NCBI GenBank assembly: GCA_052387905.1
Contig: JBQTIR010000011.1
Span: 1-64,000, forward strand
DNA length: 64,000 nucleotides
Source: JBQTII01 sp052387905
GTDB lineage: Bacteria; Actinomycetota; Actinomycetes; Sporichthyales; Sporichthyaceae
Direction of reading: 5' to 3'
Shown: positions 9,319 to 16,858 of the stretch, piece by piece
How the letters are laid out: each line of letters begins with the position of its first letter
Numbering within the stretch: the first letter of the stretch is position 1
Position numbers and translations under genes: made by a program
The notes under the pieces: model-generated
Seen by the model: the letters and a program-made list of their open reading frames with translations, nothing else
What the model was told of the DNA's origin: nothing
The model's database searches: none

Positions 9319-10599
9319 TCAGGCCTCGAAGGTGAGGCGGTTGACCCACTTGGTGTTTCGCACACCGGGGTTGTTGGGGACGATGACGCGGGCGGGGAAG
9401 CCGTGGTCCATCGACAGATCGACGCCGTTGACCCGCAGCGCCAGCAGGCTGTCCGGGTGGGAGATCTGATTGCCCGCCAGGCGGCCCCGACTGAACGCGC
9501 CGCCGGTCTGCAGCGACTCCACGAACACCGAGCCGGGTTCGGTCGCCCCGGCCATCGCCGCCAGGTCGCGCAGGCGCACTCCTTGCCAGCTCTGGTTGCC
9601 GGTCGACCATCCTTCGACGCAGGCGATCGGTAGGGACGCGGTGTGCAGCTCCATGGCGAGTAACTGCTCCCGGGTCAGGACCACCGGGGTGGGGCCCCCC
9701 AGCACCTCCAACCGCCAGGCGGCGCCGACCTGCGAGGCCATGATCTGCGCCTCGCCCGCGGTGATGTTGACCTGAAAGTCGTTCGGTCCACTGCCCTGGG
9801 TGAAGCCACCGCGCGGGGCAAGGAGGGCGACGCGGCGCAGCGGACCGCCGATCGATTGCCCGGCCATCACCACCGCCATCGCCGCGCTGCCGGCCCCGAC
9901 CAGGCCCAGGACGCCGCGGCGGGAGATCGACGGCGGCGCCGGCTCGGCAGCGACCAGTCCGTGTTCGGTGAACGGTTCGGGTTCGGTGTGCGCCAGGTCG
10001 ACGCGCAGTTCCGCGCGCAGCGGCCGGGCGCGCAGGGTCGCGAGCATCAGCGGGACCTTGAGGGCGGCGTGCGCGAAGAACGCCGCGATGAACACCCAGG
10101 CGCCGTAGAAGTGCAGGACGTAGAACGAGCCCGGGAAGGTGTACCAGTACTGAATGTTGAGCAGTCCCGTGGCGAAGGTGAACAGCGCGCCACCGACGAG
10201 CAGGAACAGGGAGAGCCGTTCGAGCGCGTGCGCCGGTGAACGTACCGCCGGCCACTCGAAGAGCTTCGGGATGACGGACCACAACTTGGCCAGCAGGATC
10301 GGCACCAGGATCACTCCGAGGGTGACGTGCAGACCCTGGGTGACGCGGTAACCCCAGGCGGGGCTCGTCGGCCAGTGGAACGGGATGAAGGTCAACACCG
10401 CGCTGCCGTGGCGGCCGTCGTTACCGGGCAGCCAGGGGTTGTAGGCGAGGAACGAGAGCATTCCGGTCGCGAACATGACGGGAATGCCGATCAGCAGCAG
10501 GGCCCCCAGCGCGGAGGTGATCCACGGCCCACGGATCGGGCTGCGCCAGAACCCCGGCCGGAACGGACCGGGCGGGGCAGGCAGGCTTTGCAGGTTCAT
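9319..10599 (-). CDS. cytochrome b561-like / sulfite-oxidase-type molybdopterin oxidoreductase fusion
   Basis: A 426-aa fusion. Residues 25-190 hold four membrane helices with His residues typical of di-haem cytochrome b (H91, H163, H177). A linker follows, then a twin-arginine motif SRRGVLGLVG at 227-228 with its own hydrophobic stretch. Residues 270-426 are a sulfite-oxidase/MsrP-type molybdopterin domain with the metal-binding Cys327 in PIACVEGWSTGNQSW. The likely arrangement is a periplasmic Mo-molybdopterin domain passing electrons to or from membrane haem. The substrate is unknown. Its ATG overlaps the methyltransferase stop as ATGA. The membrane anchor in place of a separate MsrQ-like subunit is notable. 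Confidence 0.88.
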   Translation of the reverse strand: MNLQSLPAPPGPFRPGFWRSPIRGPWITSALGALLLIGIPVMFATGMLSFLAYNPWLPGNDGRHGSAVLTFIPFHWPTSPAWGYRVTQGLHVTLGVILVPILLAKLWSVIPKLFEWPAVRSPAHALERLSLFLLVGGALFTFATGLLNIQYWYTFPGSFYVLHFYGAWVFIAAFFAHAALKVPLMLATLRARPLRAELRVDLAHTEPEPFTEHGLVAAEPAPPSISRRGVLGLVGAGSAAMAVVMAGQSIGGPLRRVALLAPRGGFTQGSGPNDFQVNITAGEAQIMASQVGAAWRLEVLGGPTPVVLTREQLLAMELHTASLPIACVEGWSTGNQSWQGVRLRDLAAMAGATEPGSVFVESLQTGGAFSRGRLAGNQISHPDSLLALRVNGVDLSMDHGFPARVIVPNNPGVRNTKWVNRLTFEA

Positions 10600-11255
10600 A
10601 TCCCAGCCTTCTGTAGGGCCACGAACGCGCGACCGGAACACGACCAGCTGTCCTTCTCGTGCAGGCCAAGGCCCACCCCGATCTCGGTCAGGGCGGCGGC
10701 GCCGATCCGGAGCCAGGGGAAGGTGGCCGTTGCCCGCCCGTCCGGGAAGTGCACGGAGGCCGTGAGGGTCTCGGTCCGACCGTCCGGGTCGACCTCGACC
10801 AGCGCGGTCCCCCCGGGGGCGAGCAGTTCCCGCACCCGGGCCAGCAGGCCGGCCGCGTCGCCCCCGATCCCGATGTTGCCGTCGGCCAGCAGCGCGAACC
10901 GCCAGCGCCCGGCACCGGGCACCCGGTCGAAGACCGAGCGGCGCAGGGCCATGCCGCCACCGGCGCGGGTCAGGGCCACGGCGGTACCGGCGATGTCGAC
11001 GCCCAAGGCCGGCAGCCCGCGGCGGCCCAGGGCGGCGACGAGGCGGCCGGGCCCGCAACCGATGTCGAGGGTCGGCCCGTCGCAGCGGGCCAGCAGCGAC
11101 TCATCAGCGGAGTCGGCCGTGCGGGTCCAGCGCGCCACGTCGAAGGGCAGGATCCGTCCCTGGCAGTCGCGCACGGTCATTGCGCTCTGCGACCACAGGG
11201 CGTCGTCGTACCCCGCGAGGACGGCGCCGTCCCAGGGGCTGGCGTCAACGGACAT
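10596..11255 (-). CDS. class I SAM-dependent methyltransferase
   Basis: A 219-aa protein with SAM-binding motif I LDIGCGPGRLVAALG around residue 60, an acidic second motif (LGVDIAG), and later GGTALVEVDPDG. The Rossmann core is complete and no extra domain is seen. The substrate is not evident; being embedded in an operon with two glycosyltransferase-like proteins suggests methylation of a sugar or lipid intermediate. It overlaps the DUF2064 gene by 11 bp upstream and the molybdoenzyme gene by 4 bp downstream, so the six genes are probably translated from one mRNA. Confidence 0.85.
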   Translation of the reverse strand: MSVDASPWDGAVLAGYDDALWSQSAMTVRDCQGRILPFDVARWTRTADSADESLLARCDGPTLDIGCGPGRLVAALGRRGLPALGVDIAGTAVALTRAGGGMALRRSVFDRVPGAGRWRFALLADGNIGIGGDAAGLLARVRELLAPGGTALVEVDPDGRTETLTASVHFPDGRATATFPWLRIGAAALTEIGVGLGLHEKDSWSCSGRAFVALQKAGI

Positions 11256-11880
11256 CTGCGGCCGCCAGGCTCGAGACGAATGCGGCGTGGCGTCGGGCGA
11301 AGCGGGTCTGCGGGCAAGTCGCGGCCACAGCTGCCGCGTCGGCCGCGGTATCGACATCGCGTAGCACCGCAAGCAGCCCGGTGCGCAGCCCCGCCTGGTG
11401 CAGGCGGGTCAGTTGCGCGGTCCCGGTGTGCGCCGTCGACATCTCCACGCCCAGGATGAGCGCCGGGTCGGGAGTTCGCAGGGCGATGCCCCAGTACCCG
11501 CCGTCCTCGGCCGGGCCCAGCCAGGCCTCGTGGGTGCTCCAGTTCACCTGCAGCTGATGGGGCTTCAGTTGTGGGGTGTCCATCCCGACGATGAAAGTCG
11601 GCCCGGCACAGTCGGCCAACGCCGCGCCCAGGCGTTCGTCAAGGCCGTTTCCGCGCTGAGGAAGGACCTCGAAGCCCGGCGGCAGCCATGGTCCGGGTGC
11701 GCCGTCGAGGCACAACACGCGGCGCGTGGCAGGACTCGCCAGCACCGCGTCCAGAGTGTCGAGCAGCGCGGCCTGCGCAAGCGCCGCGCCCTGCTCGGGG
11801 GTGAACGGGGGAGTGAGGCGGGTCTTGACGCGACCGGCAACCGGTTCCTTCGCCATCACGACGACCGTCAGCTCGCTCAC
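11245..11880 (-). CDS. DUF2064 / TIGR04282-type nucleotidyl- or glycosyltransferase-like protein
   Basis: A 211-aa protein starting at a GTG that overlaps the upstream GT2 stop as GTGA. It has the GT-A-like start TVVVMAKEPVAGRVKTRL, then FIVGMDTPQL (DxD-like acidic motif) and LGPAEDGGYWGIAL, which are hallmarks of DUF2064. Cyanobacterial relatives were named for arsenosugar synthesis, and the fold resembles CofC/MobA nucleotidyltransferases. The substrate here is unknown. Context with GT2, methyltransferase and molybdoenzyme recalls a conserved actinobacterial neighbourhood (from memory, not searched). Confidence 0.82.
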   Translation of the reverse strand: MSELTVVVMAKEPVAGRVKTRLTPPFTPEQGAALAQAALLDTLDAVLASPATRRVLCLDGAPGPWLPPGFEVLPQRGNGLDERLGAALADCAGPTFIVGMDTPQLKPHQLQVNWSTHEAWLGPAEDGGYWGIALRTPDPALILGVEMSTAHTGTAQLTRLHQAGLRTGLLAVLRDVDTAADAAAVAATCPQTRFARRHAAFVSSLAAADVR

Positions 11881-12557
11881 CGGGCCAGCACCCCGCTCAT
11901 GTCCTTGACCGTGCGCACCGTCCCACGAACGGTGCCGGTGACCTTTGAGCGTCCCACCCGAGGGTGGTAGGTGGTGTCGACCTCGCGGATCCGCCATCCG
12001 GCGCCGGCGGCGGCAACCACCATTTCCAAGGGGTATCCGAACCGACGGTCCATCAGATTCAGGGCGAGGAGATCGGCCCGGCGGGCCGCGCGCATCGGGC
12101 CGAGGTCATGCAGACGCAGGCCCGTCCGCCGGCCCAGCAGGGTGCCGAGGGCTCGGTTCGCGAGCCGTGCGTGCAGCGGCCAGGAGCCGGGAAGCGGGAC
12201 CCGGCGCCCGAGTACCAGGTCGGCGCGATCGCCGTGGACCGCCTCGACGACGCGGTGGAGTTCGCGCGGGTCCATCGAGGCGTCCGCGTCACAGAAGGCC
12301 ACGATCGGCGCGGTGGCGGCCAGCAGACCGGCGTGGGCGGCCGCCCCGAAGCCGCGGCGCGGCTCGGTGACCACCAGTGCGCCGAAGCCCGCAGCGACCT
12401 CGGCCGAGGCGTCCGTACTGCCATTGTCGACGACGATGGCCCGCGCCCACGAGGGAAAACGTTCGAGGACCCAGGGAAGGGCGCTGGCCTCATCCAGGCA
12501 CGGCAGTACGACATCGACCTGCCAGTCGGAGGTGTCGAGCGGATGCGCAGAGGGCAT
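11877..12557 (-). CDS. family 2 glycosyltransferase, first gene of the six-gene operon
   Basis: A 226-aa cytoplasmic GT-A enzyme. It opens with DVVLPCLDEASALPWVLE, the nucleotide-sugar-binding strand of GT2, followed by VVDNGSTDAS and the DxD motif in VAFCDADASMDP. The C-terminal part has YHPRVGRSKVTGTVRGT, as in dolichyl-phosphate-sugar synthase-like GT2 proteins. It could load a sugar onto a lipid carrier, supplying the GT-C enzyme at the far end of the operon; this is inference. It is transcribed divergently from the response regulator with a 114-bp gap. The ATG at 12557 is the first start giving a normal GT2 N-terminus. Confidence 0.85.
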   Translation of the reverse strand: MPSAHPLDTSDWQVDVVLPCLDEASALPWVLERFPSWARAIVVDNGSTDASAEVAAGFGALVVTEPRRGFGAAAHAGLLAATAPIVAFCDADASMDPRELHRVVEAVHGDRADLVLGRRVPLPGSWPLHARLANRALGTLLGRRTGLRLHDLGPMRAARRADLLALNLMDRRFGYPLEMVVAAAGAGWRIREVDTTYHPRVGRSKVTGTVRGTVRTVKDMSGVLAR

Positions 12558-12624
12558 GGTCCTTACGGTAGGGCCGCGCACACCTATCTTTGCCCGCCAG
12601 CGCCTTACGTACTCCTGACGGGGT

Positions 12625-12671
12625 GTAGTCATCGCCGGGGGAGTAGTCATCGCGCTGCATACACTCCAGCC
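12625..12671 (+). promoter_or_regulatory. leaderless promoter and direct-repeat operator of the response regulator gene
   Basis: A TANNNT -10 element (TACACT, 12660-12665) ends exactly 6 nt before the ATG at 12672, the spacing of leaderless actinobacterial promoters. Two identical 11-bp copies of GTAGTCATCGC lie at 12625-12635 and 12643-12653, 18 bp apart start to start, bracketing the expected -35 position. They are good candidate half-sites for autoregulation by the OmpR-type regulator encoded downstream. Confidence 0.65.
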
Positions 12672-13436
12672 ATGAGCGTGGCGCGGGTTCTTGTTGTCGA
12701 GGACGACCTCACCGTTGCTGAGGTCGTCCTGGCCTACCTGCGACGCGCCGGCTACGAGGTGACGCACGCGGCCGACGGTGCCGAGGCGCTGGAGGCGGCC
12801 GCCCAGGCCTGGCCCGACCTGGTGGTCCTCGACCTGATGCTGCCCGGGATCGACGGTCTGGAGGTCTGCCGACGCCTTCGGGCCACGGCGCCGGTTCCGG
12901 TGATCATGCTCACAGCCTTGGGCAGCGAGAACGACCGGGTGCTCGGCCTGGAGGTCGGTGCCGACGACTACATCACCAAACCGTTCAGCCCCCGCGAGCT
13001 CACCTTGCGGGTGCGCTCGGTCCTGCGCCGCCTTCCCGGGCCCGGGGTCAGTGCTCCCGAAGGTCCGACGATTCTGCAGAGCGGGGCCTTGCGCGTCGAC
13101 GTCACCGCCCATCGCGCGAGCAAGTCCGGTGTTGAGATGTCGCTGACCGCACGGGAGTTCGACCTGCTGGCCTACTTGTTGGCCCACCCGGGCCAGGCCT
13201 TCACCCGCGAGGCACTGATGCGCGCGGTCTGGGGCTGGGAATTCGGGGACCAATCGACGGTGACGGTGCACATGCGCCGGCTGCGGGAAAAGGTCGAGGA
13301 CGATCCGGCGCGGCCGGAGATGTTGGTCACGGTCTGGGGCGTGGGTTACCGCTTCGATCCTGCGGGCGGCGACGATGGACCAACCGCGGATGCCGTTGTC
13401 GGACCACAAGGGCGCCGCGCCGCGGGGGAGGACTAA
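12672..13436 (+). CDS. OmpR/PhoB-family response regulator
   Basis: A 254-aa two-domain regulator. The receiver domain has the acidic pair E10/D11-D12, phospho-acceptor Asp54 in VVLDLMLPGIDG, Thr in IMLTALG and Lys in YITKPFSPREL. The C-terminal winged helix includes LTAREFDLLAYLL and the recognition region STVTVHMRRLREKVE, ending near VWGVGYRF. A disordered Gly/Asp tail follows. Translation probably starts at the 5' end of the mRNA (leaderless). The partner sensor kinase gene begins immediately after the stop. The signal and regulon are unknown; the divergent glycosyltransferase operon is an obvious candidate target. Confidence 0.95.
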   Translation: MSVARVLVVEDDLTVAEVVLAYLRRAGYEVTHAADGAEALEAAAQAWPDLVVLDLMLPGIDGLEVCRRLRATAPVPVIMLTALGSENDRVLGLEVGADDYITKPFSPRELTLRVRSVLRRLPGPGVSAPEGPTILQSGALRVDVTAHRASKSGVEMSLTAREFDLLAYLLAHPGQAFTREALMRAVWGWEFGDQSTVTVHMRRLREKVEDDPARPEMLVTVWGVGYRFDPAGGDDGPTADAVVGPQGRRAAGED

Positions 13437-14573
13437 GTGGTGAACGACAACGTCGAGGTCGTCCTGATCGCGCTGGCGTGGTCCGGCGCAGTGGCAATCA
13501 TCGGGCTGACCCTGCTGCGCCGGCTCAGGCACCGATCCCTGCGCGCCTCGCTGCTGACGCTCTGCTTGACCACGGTCGCCGCGGTCATTGCTGCCACCGT
13601 CGGAACTGCGCATGCGATGTTCTTGTCCAGCCACGACTTCGAAGTGGTCATCCTGGTGAGCGTGGTCGTCGCCGTGTTGATGGCCGGTGTGTCGGTCCTG
13701 CTGGCACGTACCTTCGCCGCGGGCAGCCGGGTGCTGGCTGCGGAGGCTCGCGCCATCGGCGACGGCCCGACGCTCGCCCAAGGTGCCGGCGCCCAGGCTC
13801 GGCCGCGTTTGATGTCCTCGGAGTTCACCGAATTGAGCCGGGAGCTCGAGGCCGCGCGCACGCGGCTGTCGGAGTCGCGCGCGCGCGAGGTCGCCCTCGA
13901 ATCCTCGCGCCGTGAACTGGTGGCCTGGGTTTCGCATGATCTCCGGACTCCCTTGGCGGGTATTCGGGCAATGGCCGAAGCGCTGGAAGACGGTGTCGCG
14001 ACCGATCCGGACCGCTATCGCAAGCAGATCCGGATGGAGGTCGACCGCCTGGCCGGCATGGTGGACGATCTGTTCGAACTGTCCGTCATCCACGCAGGCG
14101 CGTTGAAGTTGAGCTTGGAGCCCACCTCGCTGACCGATGTGGTCAGCGACACCCTTGCCGGTGCCGACGCGCTGGCACGAGAGCGCGGGATCGTGCTGCG
14201 GGGTCATGCCAGTGCTGATCTCACGGTTCGTGGTGACAGCAGGGAACTCTCGCGTTTGATGAGCAACCTGGTGGTGAACGCCATCCGGCACACGCCGTCG
14301 GATGGAACGGTGGAGATCCACCTGGATTCCGTCGACGGTCGTGCCCGGATTGCGGTCACTGACGGTTGCGGGGGAATTCCTGAGGACGACCTGTGCCGGG
14401 TGTTCGATGTCGCCTGGCGCGGTACCAACGCCCGGACGCCGTCACCGGATGGGGGCGCCGGCCTCGGGCTGGCCATTGTCCGGGGAATCGTCGAGGCGCA
14501 CGCGGGCGAGATCACGGTGGCCAATGAGGGCGCAGGGTGTCGGTTCGAGATCTGGCTGCCGGCAGTGGCGTGA
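13437..14573 (+). CDS. membrane sensor histidine kinase, partner of the upstream regulator
   Basis: A 378-aa kinase. Two membrane helices (about 6-25 and 42-60) are followed by a third hydrophobic stretch (70-92) and a short HAMP-like linker with coiled-coil character. The dimerisation domain carries the phospho-acceptor His167 in VAWVSHDLRTPLAG. The ATPase domain shows the N box (MSNLVVNAIRHTP), G1 (TDGCGGIPEDD) and G2 (GAGLGLAIVRGIVEAHAG). There is almost no extracellular sensor region, so it may sense the membrane itself or a partner protein. Translation starts at GTG 13437 or the adjacent GTG 13440, behind GGGGGAGGA inside the regulator gene. Confidence 0.93.
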   Translation: MVNDNVEVVLIALAWSGAVAIIGLTLLRRLRHRSLRASLLTLCLTTVAAVIAATVGTAHAMFLSSHDFEVVILVSVVVAVLMAGVSVLLARTFAAGSRVLAAEARAIGDGPTLAQGAGAQARPRLMSSEFTELSRELEAARTRLSESRAREVALESSRRELVAWVSHDLRTPLAGIRAMAEALEDGVATDPDRYRKQIRMEVDRLAGMVDDLFELSVIHAGALKLSLEPTSLTDVVSDTLAGADALARERGIVLRGHASADLTVRGDSRELSRLMSNLVVNAIRHTPSDGTVEIHLDSVDGRARIAVTDGCGGIPEDDLCRVFDVAWRGTNARTPSPDGGAGLGLAIVRGIVEAHAGEITVANEGAGCRFEIWLPAVA

Positions 14574-14601
14574 GTTCTGATGAACAGTCACTGCCGGCAG
14601 C
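14555..14601. terminator. bidirectional terminator between convergent genes
   Basis: A perfect 12-bp inverted repeat (GCTGCCGGCAGT at 14555-14566 and its complement at 14590-14601) separates the kinase gene from the convergent lipoprotein gene. The left arm overlaps the last kinase codons. There is no T-tract, as is usual for high-GC genomes. Confidence 0.6.
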
Positions 14602-14615
14602 GCCGATCGTCGTGA

Positions 14616-15290
14616 TCAGGCGAGCTTGAGGGTGATGCGGGCCACGCCGACCTTGAAGAACTCCGCCAGGGCGTCGGTGGAGTAGGTCTTGTTCAGCAGA
14701 TCCGCGGCGGCCTTGGTCAGGCTGACGGTGGTGCCGAACAGCACACCGGTGTCACCGGCTTCGTTGACCTTGAGGGGCTCGAGGGTCCGGCCGTCGAGGA
14801 AGAACAGCGGGGCGTCCTTGACGACCGACTTGCCATTGGCGGCGACGTCGCCCATCAGCATCGAGGTGCCGGCGTCGACGACGAAGTCGGTGAGTTCGAC
14901 GACGACTTTGTCCTTGCCTTCGCCACCGGTGAGGCTGATGCCGCTGCCGTCGTGCTCGATCGAACTCTCGACGTACGGGGTGCGGCTGCCGGGGGTGTAG
15001 TAGGTCGCGTTACCCCCGGTGATGGGGAAGGACAGCGTGGTGCCCTTCAGCTTGGCGGTGCCGACCGTGCCGGGAGCGAGCTTGAGGGAGGTGAGTCCGT
15101 CGAGGAAGCCCGCGTCGAGTTCGACCTCGGTCATCTCGCCCTTGAGGTCGGTCAGGGTGGCGACCGGGTCGGCGTTGGCGGCCGCCGGCTCGACGTTCTC
15201 CTCGTCGTCACCACACGCGGTGGCGCCGAGTAGGAGCGCCCCGGCAGAGGCGATGGCTGCGATGGTGGTTCCGAAGCTTCGATTGCGCAT
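14616..15290 (-). CDS. putative secreted lipoprotein of unknown function
   Basis: A 224-aa protein with an N-terminal signal (MRNRSFGTTIAAIASAGALLLGA) followed by TACGDDEE, where the Cys could be lipid-modified although the lipobox is weak. The mature part is rich in beta-strand pattern: two related halves with VELDAGFLDGLTSLKL and VSLTKAAADLLNKTY suggest a HtaA-like or surface beta-sandwich fold, but I do not recognise the family. The start at 15290 places the charged signal-peptide head correctly. It is convergent with the sensor kinase and could be a stand-alone surface protein. Confidence 0.7.
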   Translation of the reverse strand: MRNRSFGTTIAAIASAGALLLGATACGDDEENVEPAAANADPVATLTDLKGEMTEVELDAGFLDGLTSLKLAPGTVGTAKLKGTTLSFPITGGNATYYTPGSRTPYVESSIEHDGSGISLTGGEGKDKVVVELTDFVVDAGTSMLMGDVAANGKSVVKDAPLFFLDGRTLEPLKVNEAGDTGVLFGTTVSLTKAAADLLNKTYSTDALAEFFKVGVARITLKLA

Positions 15291-15403
15291 GACGTGCCTT
15301 TCACAGGAGTTTCCGCAGCTCCACGTCTCATTCAACGCCCGTACGGTCCGCGGCTTGGCGCGGCGGCCCAGCAGGCCAAGGAGATCTGCATCACATTCCC
15401 CCG

Positions 15404-16462
15404 TCAGCGACGCATCGGGGCGGCGGCGAATTCGGCCATGCCCGCGGCGAAGTCCTCGCTCACCTTCCAGCCCAGCTCGCGGCGTAGGCGCTCCGAGCTC
15501 GCGGTGATATGGCGGACATCGCCGAGGCGGTACTCGCCGGTGATGACGGGCGCGGGCCCGCCGCAGGCCGCTGACAGGGCGCGCGCTACCTCACCCACCG
15601 TGCGGGGAGTCCCGCTGCCGACGTTGTAGGCGCGCACCGTGCCTGCGGCGATCGGGCCGACGGAGTCGGTCACCGCATCGAGGGCGGCGAGGTTCGCGCC
15701 GGCCACGTCCCGGACGTGGATGAAGTCCCGGCGCATGGCGCCGTCCTCGAAGACCCGCGGCGGGCGCCCGTCGGCCAGGGCAGAGCGGAAGATGCTCGCG
15801 ACGCCGGCATAGGGGGTGTCGCGCGGCATCCGCGGGCCGTACACGTTGTGGTAGCGCAGGGCAGCGACGCGGCCGCCGGTGGCGCGCGCCCAGGCTGCGC
15901 TCAGGTGCTCCTGCGCGACTTTGGTGGCGGCGTACACATTGCGGGGATCGAGCCTGGCATCTTCGTCGACGAGCTCGGGTGACAGCTCGCCACCACAGGC
16001 GCAGCGCGGTTCGAACGCACCGACGTCGAGGTCGGCGACCCGGCGTTGCGCAGCGGGTACCACGCCGTGTTCGGAGCAGGCGTAGCGACCTTCCCCGTAG
16101 ACGACCATCGAGGAGGCGAGTACCAGGGCGCTGATTCCTTCGCGGGCCATCGCGGAGAGCAGCACCGCGGTGCCGAGGTCGTTCGCGCCGACGTAGTCCG
16201 GGGCGTCGTCGAGGTTCAGCCCCAGCCCGACCATGGCGGCCTGATGGCACACCGCCTCGACCCCGGAGAGGGCAGCGGCGACGGTCGCGGTATCGCGGAC
16301 GTCGCCGTGGCGGAACTCCGCGTCCAGCGGAAGATCAGCCGGTTCCGAGTGCACCGCAGGCAGCAGACTGTCGAGAACGCGAACCTGGTGCCCGCGGTGC
16401 AGAAGTGCACTCACGATGTGCGAGCCGATGAACCCGGCGCCGCCGGTGACGAGGACATGCAT
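15404..16462 (-). CDS. NAD-dependent nucleotide-sugar epimerase/dehydratase (extended SDR)
   Basis: A 352-aa protein. It starts MHVLVTGGAGFIGSHIV, the glycine-rich NAD(P)-binding motif (GxxGxxG), followed by the acidic VLDSLL. The catalytic triad is visible as S in LASSMVVYG and YxxxK in VYAATKVAQEH. An insert with CSEHG and CACGG motifs between them contains paired Cys that could bind zinc, unusual for UDP-glucose 4-epimerase. Related proteins act on UDP- or GDP-sugars for surface glycan synthesis. The exact substrate is unknown. Confidence 0.88.
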   Translation of the reverse strand: MHVLVTGGAGFIGSHIVSALLHRGHQVRVLDSLLPAVHSEPADLPLDAEFRHGDVRDTATVAAALSGVEAVCHQAAMVGLGLNLDDAPDYVGANDLGTAVLLSAMAREGISALVLASSMVVYGEGRYACSEHGVVPAAQRRVADLDVGAFEPRCACGGELSPELVDEDARLDPRNVYAATKVAQEHLSAAWARATGGRVAALRYHNVYGPRMPRDTPYAGVASIFRSALADGRPPRVFEDGAMRRDFIHVRDVAGANLAALDAVTDSVGPIAAGTVRAYNVGSGTPRTVGEVARALSAACGGPAPVITGEYRLGDVRHITASSERLRRELGWKVSEDFAAGMAEFAAAPMRR

Positions 16463-16582
16463 CCGAGCACCGTATGCACCTTCGAGGTGCGGCAGCCTCC
16501 CGAACGGAGCAGTACATGTCGCGACACGCCGTGCCCGAGCAGAAATTTCCTGATTGGACACCCGTCGTCCGTGGCCGTGTGA

Positions 16583-16608
16583 CCTGCAGTGTTCCCGAAC
16601 GGTGCAGG
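16583..16608. promoter_or_regulatory. 26-bp imperfect palindrome upstream of the epimerase gene
   Basis: Arms CCTGCAGTGTTC and GAACGGTGCAGG pair with two mismatches around a 2-bp centre. It sits about 120 bp upstream of the epimerase start in a gene-free stretch (16463-16858) and could be a repressor-binding site. No regulator is assigned, and a promoter was not recognised with confidence. Confidence 0.4.
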
Positions 16609-16813
16609 TGAGCGCCGGGTTGATCATCGGCGCTGCGCACTAGTAACTTCCCGGCGTCCCACCCAACAGACCTAGAGGGGCCTATACGGGGGTTGGACCC
16701 GGGTGGGATCCGGAATGCCAGTAGACAACGACGCGTGGCCCCGCATCCATCGGGTGCACGCTCGGTTCGAAGGCCTTCCGGATCCCGCTCGTGAACGTGA
16801 TCGGCACAGCAGA

Positions 16814-16844
16814 CGGCCCGGGCGGATGCCTTCCGCCCGGGCCG
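16814..16844. terminator. strong GC-rich hairpin downstream of the TauE permease gene
   Basis: A perfect 13-bp stem (CGGCCCGGGCGGA at 16814-16826 with its complement at 16832-16844) and a 5-nt loop lies 14 bp beyond the stop of the minus-strand permease gene. No T-tract follows. It would terminate the permease transcript and insulate the epimerase gene. Confidence 0.75.
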
Positions 16845-16858
16845 TGGTGTGCCAGGGA

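Noticed and set aside
11877..14321. An 814-codon minus-strand frame
   Set aside because: Everything above 12557 is antisense to the two-component genes, which have clear motifs on the plus strand. The real GT2 protein starts at 12557.
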